A stretch of DNA of 64,000 nt from Parapristionchus giblindavisi (Eukaryota > Nematoda > Chromadorea > Rhabditida > Diplogasteridae), in the NCBI GenBank assembly GCA_943737045.1, contig CALSFV010000026.1, positions 124,001-188,000 on the forward strand, read 5' to 3'. Below are positions 55,701 through 64,000 of this stretch, in pieces. The number at the start of each line of letters is the position of its first letter. Within the stretch, counting starts at the first letter, position 1. A program made the position numbers and the translations under genes. A model generated the notes under the pieces. The model ran no database searches, was not told where the DNA came from, and saw only the letters and a program-made list of their open reading frames with translations.

Positions 55701-58700
55701 CTCTCCCTCATAACTTTTACTGGTGTAAATCATGACTTAAACAACTTATTCCACGCATATGACAGTAGTTACGCACGTATTCTAGCCATTATAATGAATA
55801 CAAGGTAAATGGTGACATTTCTCACTAAATGGCCATAATTTGCTTCAAAATGGACCGTTTGAGCTCCGGAAGCGCGCGTTAGACGCGCCGCAACGTCCGC
55901 TATGCAGCGCAGGCAAACGCGCCAATTGAAAGACACTATTTCGAGCGGGAAATGGCCGTTTCTGGGCTCCTTTTACAGTTACTCGTGACTGGTGGTTGAG
56001 GGAGGCCTGGTGAGTGTGGACATTCCAGTGTAATAGTTAAAACTGATTGAATTCATGATTTTGAACAAGTTATAAGCACATACGGACTAGTCATAGACGT
56101 TTTATAGCCATTTCTATTCATTTTGATCAAAAGTCAATTTTTTAATTTTTTTAAAATTTCGATGATTTTTCAGTACTGACTTTTACAATGTGAATTCACA
56201 CGTTAAAATGCATGATCGTGTCTCTTGCATATAGTCTTGTAAGTAGGCAAACGAGTGCTCAAAGCGTGTTGAATCAAATGCATTTACTGTGGCCCATGCA
56301 CAGATAGCTCTTGACTTGGAATTCACTAATTTAATTTTCTAAATGTTTACGAAATCTGAATCGATAATTGAGTATGTTCCATACTGTTGCTTTGTGAAAG
56401 GCTATCTCATACCGTTCACTATCCCCATCTTAGACAAAATGCCGAGAAGAGATTTATGATCGCGAATCCACTAGTACGCCATGGTAGCCAATAAAATATT
56501 CAATTTTATAAATGTTTACGAAATCTGAATCGATAATTGAGTATGTTCCATACCGTTGCTTTGTGAAATGCTCTCTCATACCTAAATGTTGAATTTTGTC
56601 AAGAAAATGGAAAACATTGGCTACAAATGGTATTTCGATTGGTCCAACGTTGTCTGAGCGCTGTGGTTGTGTGATTAATGAATTCTCCATGCAAAATTAC
56701 ACAAGAAAGTGTTAAATTTGATCCAGACTGAAGGAAGTTACAGTCTGGACCATCACTAGTAGAGGGAGAGGAAGGGAGGAGTGAGAGAGAGACGTGCGCG
56801 CGCTCACTCTATCCTCTCTCTCTGTACAACCACAGGGGAGAAGCGGTCACGTCGACCTCTCCGCTCTCCCTCATAACTTTTACTGGTGTAAATCATGACT
56901 TAAACAACTTATTCCACGCATATGACAGTAGTTACGCACGTATTCTAGCCATTATAATGAATACAAGGTAAATGGTGACATTTCTCACTAAATGGCCATA
57001 ATTTGCTTCAAAATGGACCGTTTGAGCTCCGGAAGCGCGCGTTAGACGCGCCGCAACGTCCGCTATGCAGCGCAGGCAAACGCGCCAATTGAAAGACACT
57101 ATTTCGAGCGGGAAATGGCCGTTTCTGGGCTCCTTTTACAGTTACTCGTGACTGGTGGTTGAGGGAGGCCTGGTGAGTGTGGACATTCCAGTGTGATAGT
57201 TAAAACTGATTGAATTCATGATTTTGAACAAGTTATAAGCACATACGGACTAGTCATAGACGTTTTATAGCCATTTCTATTCATTTTGATCAAAAGTCAA
57301 TTTTTTAATTTTTTTAAAATTTCGATGATTTTTCAGTACTGACTTTTACAATGTGAATTCACACGTTAAAATGCATGATCGTGTCTCTTGCATATAGTCT
57401 TGTAAGTAGGCAAACGAGTGCTCAAAGCGTGTTGAATCAAATGCATTTACTGTGGCCCATGCACAGATAGCTCTTGACTTGGAATTCACTAATTTAATTT
57501 TCTAAATGTTTACGAAATCTGAATCGATAATTGAGTATGTTCCATACTGTTGCTTTGTGAAAGGCTATCTCATACCGTTCACTATCCCCATCTTAGACAA
57601 AATGCCGAGAAGAGATTTATGATCGCGAATCCACTAGTACGCCATGGTAGCCAATAAAATATTCAATTTTATAAATGTTTACGAAATCTGAATCGATAAT
57701 TGAGTATGTTCCATACCGTTGCTTTGTGAAATGCTCTCTCATACCTAAATGTTGAATTTTGTCAAGAAAATGGAAAACATTGGCTACAAATGGTATTTCG
57801 ATTGGTCCAACGTTGTCTGAGCGCTGTGGTTGTGTGATTAATGAATTCTCCATGCAAAATTACACAAGAAAGTGTTAAATTTTATCCAGACTGAAGGAAG
57901 TTACAGTCTGGACCATCACTAGTAGAGGGAGAGGAAGGGAGGAGTGAGAGAGAGACGTGCGCGCGCTCACTCTATCCTCTCTCTCTGTACAACCACAGGG
58001 GAGAAGCGGTCACGTCGACCTCTCCGCTCTCCCTCATAACTTTTACTGGTGTAAATCATGACTTAAACAACTTATTCCACGCATATGACAGTAGTTACGC
58101 ACGTATTCTAGCCATTATAATGAATACAAGGTAAATGGTGACATTTCTCACTAAATGGCCATAATTTGCTTCAAAATGGACCGTTTGAGCTCCGGAAGCG
58201 CGCGTTAGACGCGCCGCAACGTCCGCTATGCAGCGCAGGCAAACGCGCCAATTGAAAGGCACTATTTCGAGCGGGAAATGGCCGTTTCTGGGCGCCTTTT
58301 GCAGTTACTCGTGACTGGTGGTTGAGGGAGGCCTGGTGAGTGTGGACATTCCAGTGTGATAGTTAAAACTGATTGAATTCATGATTTTGAACAAGTTATA
58401 AGCACATACGGACTAGTCATAGACGTTTTATAGCCATTTCTATTCATTTTGATCAAAAGTCAATTTTTTAATTTTTTTAAAATTTCGATGATTTTTCAGT
58501 GCTGACTTTTACAATGTGAATTCACACGTTAAAATGCATGATCGTGTCTCTTGCATATAGTCTTGTAAGTAGGCAAACGAGTGCTCAAAGCGTGTTGAAT
58601 CAAATGCATTTACTGTGGCCCATGCACAGATAGCTCTTGACTTGGAATTCACTAATTTAATTTTCTAAATGTTTACGAAATCTGAATCGATAATTGAGTA

Positions 58701-61700
58701 TGTTACATACTGTTGCTTTGTGAAAGGCTATCTCATACCGTTCACTATCCCCATCTTAGACAAAATGCCGAGAAGAGATTTATGATCGCGAATCCACTAG
58801 TACGCCATGGTAGCCAATAAAATATTCAATTTTATAAATGTTTACGAAATCTGAATCGATAATTGAGTATGTTCCATACCGTTGCTTTGTGAAATGCTCT
58901 CTCATACCTAAATGTTGAATTTTGTCAAGAAAATGGAAAACATTGGCTACAAATGGTATTTCGATTGGTCCAACGTTGTCTGAGCGCTGTGGTTGTGTGA
59001 TTAATGAATTCTCCATGCAAAATTACACAAGAAAGTGTTAAATTTGATCCAGACTGAAGGAAGTTACAGTCTGGACCATCACTAGTAGAGGGAGAGGAAG
59101 GGAGGAGTGAGAGAGAGACGTGCGCGCGCTCACTCTATCCTCTCTCTCTGTACAACCACAGGGGAGAAGCGGTCACGTCGACCTCTCCGCTCTCCCTCAT
59201 AACTTTTACTGGTGTAAATCATGACTTAAACAACTTATTCCACGCATATGACAGTAGTTACGCACGTATTCTAGCCATTATAATGAATACAAGGTAAATG
59301 GTGACATTTCTCACTAAATGGCCATAATTTGCTTCAAAATGGACCGTTTGAGCTCCGGAAGCGCGCGTTAGACGCGCCGCAACGTCCGCTATGCAGCGCA
59401 GGCAAACGCGCCAATTGAAAGACACTATTTCGAGCGGGAAATGGCCGTTTCTGGGCTCCTTTTACAGTTACTCGTGACTGGTGGTTGAGGGAGGCCTGGT
59501 GAGTGTGGACATTCCAGTGTGATAGTTAAAACTGATTGAATTCATGATTTTGAACAAGTTATAAGCACATACGGACTAGTCATAGACGTTTTATAGCCAT
59601 TTCTATTCATTTTGATCAAAAGTCAATTTTTTAATTTTTTTAAAATTTCGATGATTTTTCAGTACTGACTTTTACAATGTGAATTCACACGTTAAAATGC
59701 ATGATCGTGTCTCTTGCATATAGTCTTGTAAGTAGGCAAACGAGTGCTGAAAGCGTGTTGAATCAAATGCATTTACTGTGGCCCATGCACAGATAGCTCT
59801 TGACTTGGAATTCACTAATTTAATTTTCTAAATGTTTACGAAATCTGAATCGATAATTGAGTATGTTCCATACTGTTGCTTTGTGAAAGGCTATCTCATA
59901 CCGTTCACTATCCCCATCTTAGACAAAATGCCGAGAAGAGATTTATGATCGCGAATCCACTAGTACGCCATGGTAGCCAATAAAATATTCAATTTTATAA
60001 ATGTTTACGAAATCTGAATCGATAATTGAGTATGTTCCATACCGTTGCTTTGTGAAATGCTCTCTCATACCTAAATGTTGAATTTTGTCAAGAAAATGGA
60101 AAACATTGGCTACAAATGGTATTTCGATTGGTCCAACGTTGTCTGAGCGCTGTGGTTGTGTGATTAATGAATTCTCCATGCAAAATTACACAAGAAAGTG
60201 TTAAATTTGATCCAGACTGAAGGAAGTTACAGTCTGGACCATCACTAGTAGAGGGAGAGGAAGGGAGGAGTGAGAGAGAGACGTGCGCGCGCTCACTCTA
60301 TCCTCTCTCTCTGTACAACCACAGGGGAGAAGCGGTCACGTCGACCTCTCCGCTCTCCCTCATAACTTTTACTGGTGTAAATCATGACTTAAACAACTTA
60401 TTCCACGCATATGACAGTAGTTACGCACGTATTCTAGCCATTATAATGAATACAAGGTAAATGGTGACATTTCTCACTAAATGGCCATAATTTGCTTCAA
60501 AATGGACCGTTTGAGCTCCGGAAGCGCGCGTTAGACGCGCCGCAACGTCCGCTATGCAGCGCAGGCAAACGCGCCAATTGAAAGACACTATTTCGAGCGG
60601 GAAATGGCCGTTTCTGGGCTCCTTTTGCAGTTACTCGTGACTGGTGGTTGAGGGAGGCCTGGTGAGTGTGGACATTCCAGTGTGATAGTTAAAACTGATT
60701 GAATTCATGATTTTGAACAAGTTATAAGCACATACGGACTAGTCATAGACGTTTTATAGCCATTTCTATTCATTTTGATCAAAAGTCAATTTTTTAATTT
60801 TTTTAAAATTTCGATGATTTTTCAGTACTGACTTTTACAATGTGAATTCACACGTTAAAATGCATGATCGTGTCTCTTGCATATAGTCTTGTAAGTAGGC
60901 AAACGAGTGCTCAAAGCGTGTTGAATCAAATGCATTTACTGTGGCCCATGCACAGATAGCTCTTGACTTGGAATTCACTAATTTAATTTTCTAAATGTTT
61001 ACGAAATCTGAATCGATAATTGAGTATGTTCCATACTGTTGCTTTGTGAAAGGCTATCTCATACCGTTCACTATCCCCATCTTAGACAAAATGCCGAGAA
61101 GAGATTTATGATCGCGAATCCACTAGTACGCCATGGTAGCCAATAAAATATTCAATTTTATAAATGTTTACGAAATCTGAATCGATAATTGAGTATGTTC
61201 CATACCGTTGCTTTGTGAAATGCTCTCTCATACCTAAATGTTGAATTTTGTCAAGAAAATGGAAAACATTGGCTACAAATGGTATTTCGATTGGTCCAAC
61301 GTTGTCTGAGCGCTGTGGTTGTGTGATTAATGAATTCTCCATGCAAAATTACACAAGAAAGTGTTAAATTTGATCCAGACTGAAGGAAGTTACAGTCTGG
61401 ACCATCACTAGTAGAGGGAGAGGAAGGGAGGAGTGAGAGAGAGACGTGCGCGCGCTCACTCTATCCTCTCTCTCTGTACAACCACAGGGGAGAAGCGGTC
61501 ACGTCGACCTCTCCGCTCTCCCTCATAACTTTTACTGGTGTAAATCATGACTTAAACAACTTATTCCACGCATATGACAGTAGTTACGCACGTATTCTAG
61601 CCATTATAATGAATACAAGGTAAATGGTGACATTTCTCACTAAATGGCCATAATTTGCTTCAAAATGGACCGTTTGAGCTCCGGAAGCGCGCGTTAGACG

Positions 61701-64000
61701 CGCCGCAACGTCCGCTATGCAGCGCAGGCAAACGCGCCAATTGAAAGGCACTATTTCGAGCGGGAAATGGCCGTTTCTGGGCGCCTTTTGCAGTTACTCG
61801 TGACTGGTGGTTGAGGGAGGCCTGGTGAGTGTGGACATTCCAGTGTGATAGTTAAAACTGATTGAATTCATGATTTTGAACAAGTTATAAGCACATACGG
61901 ACTAGTCATAGACGTTTTATAGCCATTTCTATTCATTTTGATCAAAAGTCAATTTTTTAATTTTTTTAAAATTTCGATGATTTTTCAGTACTGACTTTTA
62001 CAATGTGAATTCACACGTTAAAATGCATGATCGTGTCTCTTGCATATAGTCTTGTAAGTAGGCAAACGAGTGCTGAAAGCGTGTTGAATCAAATGCATTT
62101 ACTGTGGCCCATGCACAGATAGCTCTTGACTTGGAATTCACTAATTTAATTTTCTAAATGTTTACGAAATCTGAATCGATAATTGAGTATGTTCCATACT
62201 GTTGCTTTGTGAAAGGCTATCTCATACCGTTCACTATCCCCATCTTAGACAAAATGCCGAGAAGAGATTTATGATCGCGAATCCACTAGTACGCCATGGT
62301 AGCCAATAAAATATTCAATTTTATAAATGTTTACGAAATCTGAATCGATAATTGAGTATGTTCCATACCGTTGCTTTGTGAAATGCTCTCTCATACCTAA
62401 ATGTTGAATTTTGTCAAGAAAATGGAAAACATTGGCTACAAATGGTATTTCGATTGGTCCAACGTTGTCTGAGCGCTGTGGTTGTGTGATTAATGAATTC
62501 TCCATGCAAAATTACACAAGAAAGTGTTAAATTTGATCCAGACTGAAGGAAGTTACAGTCTGGACCATCACTAGTAGAGGGAGAGGAAGGGAGGAGTGAG
62601 AGAGAGACGTGCGCGCGCTCACTCTATCCTCTCTCTCTGTACAACCACAGGGGAGAAGCGGTCACGTCGACCTCTCCGCTCTCCCTCATAACTTTTACTG
62701 GTGTAAATCATGACTTAAACAACTTATTCCACGCATATGACAGTAGTTACGCACGTATTCTAGCCATTATAATGAATACAAGGTAAATGGTGACATTTCT
62801 CACTAAATGGCCATAATTTGCTTCAAAATGGACCGTTTGAGCTCCGGAAGCGCGCGTTAGACGCGCCGCAACGTCCGCTATGCAGCGCAGGCAAACGCGC
62901 CAATTGAAAGACACTATTTCGAGCGGGAAATGGCCGTTTCTGGGCTCCTTTTACAGTTACTCGTGACTGGTGGTTGAGGGAGGCCTGGTGAGTGTGGACA
63001 TTCCAGTGTGATAGTTAAAACTGATTGAATTCATGATTTTGAACAAGTTATAAGCACATACGGACTAGTCATAGACGTTTTATAGCCATTTCTATTCATT
63101 TTGATCAAAAGTCAATTTTTTAATTTTTTAAAAATTTCGATGATTTTTCAGTGCTGACTTTTACAATGTGAATTCACACGTTAAAATGCATGATCGTGTC
63201 TCTTGCATATAGTCTTGTAAGTAGGCAAACGAGTGCTGAAAGCGTGTTGAATCAAATGCATTTACTGTGGCCCATGCACAGATAGCTCTTGACTTGGAAT
63301 TCACTAATTTAATTTTCTAAATGTTTACGAAATCTGAATCGATAATTGAGTATGTTCCATACTGTTGCTTTGTGAAAGGCTATCTCATACCGTTCACTAT
63401 CCCCATCTTAGACAAAATGCCGAGAAGAGATTTATGATCGCGAATCCACTAGTACGCCATGGTAGCCAATAAAATATTCAATTTTATAAATGTTTACGAA
63501 ATCTGAATCGATAATTGAGTATGTTCCATACCGTTGCTTTGTGAAATGCTCTCTCATACCTAAATGTTGAATTTTGTCAAGAAAATGGAAAACATTGGCT
63601 ACAAATGGTATTTCGATTGGTCCAACGTTGTCTGAGCGCTGTGGTTGTGTGATTAATGAATTCTCCATGCAAAATTACACAAGAAAGTGTTAAATTTGAT
63701 CCAGACTGAAGGAAGTTACAGTCTGGACCATCACTAGTAGAGGGAGAGGAAGGGAGGAGTGAGAGAGAGACGTGCGCGCGCTCACTCTATCCTCTCTCTC
63801 TGTACAACCACAGGGGAGAAGCGGTCACGTCGACCTCTCCGCTCTCCCTCATAACTTTTACTGGTGTAAATCATGACTTAAACAACTTATTCCACGCATA
63901 TGACAGTAGTTACGCACGTATTCTAGCCATTATAATGAATACAAGGTAAATGGTGACATTTCTCACTAAATGGCCATAATTTGCTTCAAAATGGACCGTT
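49798..64000. repeat. Most homogeneous section of the macrosatellite (units 27-38)
   Basis: All units are 1,163 bp. The variation seen is substitutions and an A/T-run length balance, shared between units. GTGCTGAC replaces GTACTGAC in units 30, 34 and 38. GCTGAAAG replaces GCTCAAAG in 35, 37 and 38. GAAAGGCAC/GGGCGCC/TTTTGCAG occurs in 27, 28, 34 and 37. Unit 36 has only TTTTGCAG. Such sharing indicates ongoing exchange between units. Confidence 0.88.

Larger units (their letters stand above)
19545..64000. repeat. 1,163-bp macrosatellite array, 38 full units plus a partial one
   Basis: Head-to-tail array. Taking GAGGAGTGAGAGAGAGAC as an arbitrary unit start, units begin at 19545, 20708, 21871 and so on, every 1,163 bp. 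The last begins about 63754 and is cut by the window end. Units 1-9 and 27-38 keep exactly 1,163 bp; units 24-26 are 1,162-1,163 bp; units 10-23 range from about 1,161 to 1,170 bp owing to scattered one-base indels. Most units differ from each other by only a handful of bases. The monomer contains no rRNA, spliced-leader RNA, tRNA or recognised protein. Its left edge is a LINE 3' end; its right edge is outside the window. Role unknown. Confidence 0.98.

Noticed and set aside
20386..63668. Annotating 38 copies of the 78-codon frame as genes
   Set aside because: Array homogenisation preserves any frame, part of it is an internal duplication, and no family or expression signal is visible.
19545..64000. 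5S rRNA/SL1 tandem cluster
   Set aside because: Nematode 5S-SL1 units are of similar size, but I find neither a 5S-like sequence nor an SL1 leader on either strand of the monomer.

Overview
The window looks like nuclear DNA of a nematode. It shows short introns with TTTCAG-type acceptors, abundant TACTGTAG/CTACAGTA motifs, a histone 3' stem-loop with a CTTT loop (the nematode-type loop, as I recall it), and a probable trans-splice-type acceptor a few bases before a start codon. Nothing looks prokaryotic. I cannot name the species. The window is dominated by repeats: a 41-bp minisatellite at the left end and a 1,163-bp macrosatellite filling the right 44.5 kb.

Layout. 1-2620: 41-bp minisatellite, 64 units, in strict phase, with a 13-unit (533-bp) higher-order pattern. 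2741-5171 (+): exon-like pieces of a decayed gene ending in an exon that encodes the last 54 residues of histone H2A, with its stem-loop. 5.3-10.3 kb: gene-poor spacer with MITE-like hairpins, a 160-bp inverted repeat pair, a degenerate 127-bp tandem repeat and a LINE scrap. 10274-11005 (-): a second, diverged, inverted copy of the H2A-fragment segment. 11-14.8 kb (-): a multi-exon gene for a charged, probably coiled-coil protein. I rebuilt ten exons by hand; they join in one open frame of 275 codons. Several small transposons sit in its introns, and a LINE tail lies exactly at one splice donor. 14833-15036: a MITE with a perfect 8-bp target duplication (hAT type). 15251-17385 (-): a 5'-truncated, frameshifted CR1/Jockey-group LINE with a recognisable reverse transcriptase. 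17.4-19.5 kb: minisatellite, small inverted repeats, GA/CT tracts, a reversed diverged scrap of the macrosatellite monomer, and a truncated LINE 3' end abutting the array. 19545-64000: 38 full monomers and one partial monomer of the macrosatellite, running off the window.

The macrosatellite is the most striking feature. Units 1-9 and 24-38 are nearly identical and keep the 1,163-bp (sometimes 1,162-bp) period. Units 10-23 carry dozens of private one-base indels, which look like unpolished consensus sequence rather than biology. Genuine base variants are shared between non-adjacent units and show the mosaic expected of gene conversion or unequal exchange. Each monomer carries two 12-bp palindromes, a 9-bp-arm hairpin, an internal 84-bp duplication spaced by 169 bp, and a CpG-rich block. 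A 78-codon open frame recurs in every intact unit, but homogenisation alone explains that.

No tRNA, rRNA, spliced-leader RNA, CRISPR array or viral gene was recognised. All exon models are manual readings of splice signals and frame continuity and need transcript support.
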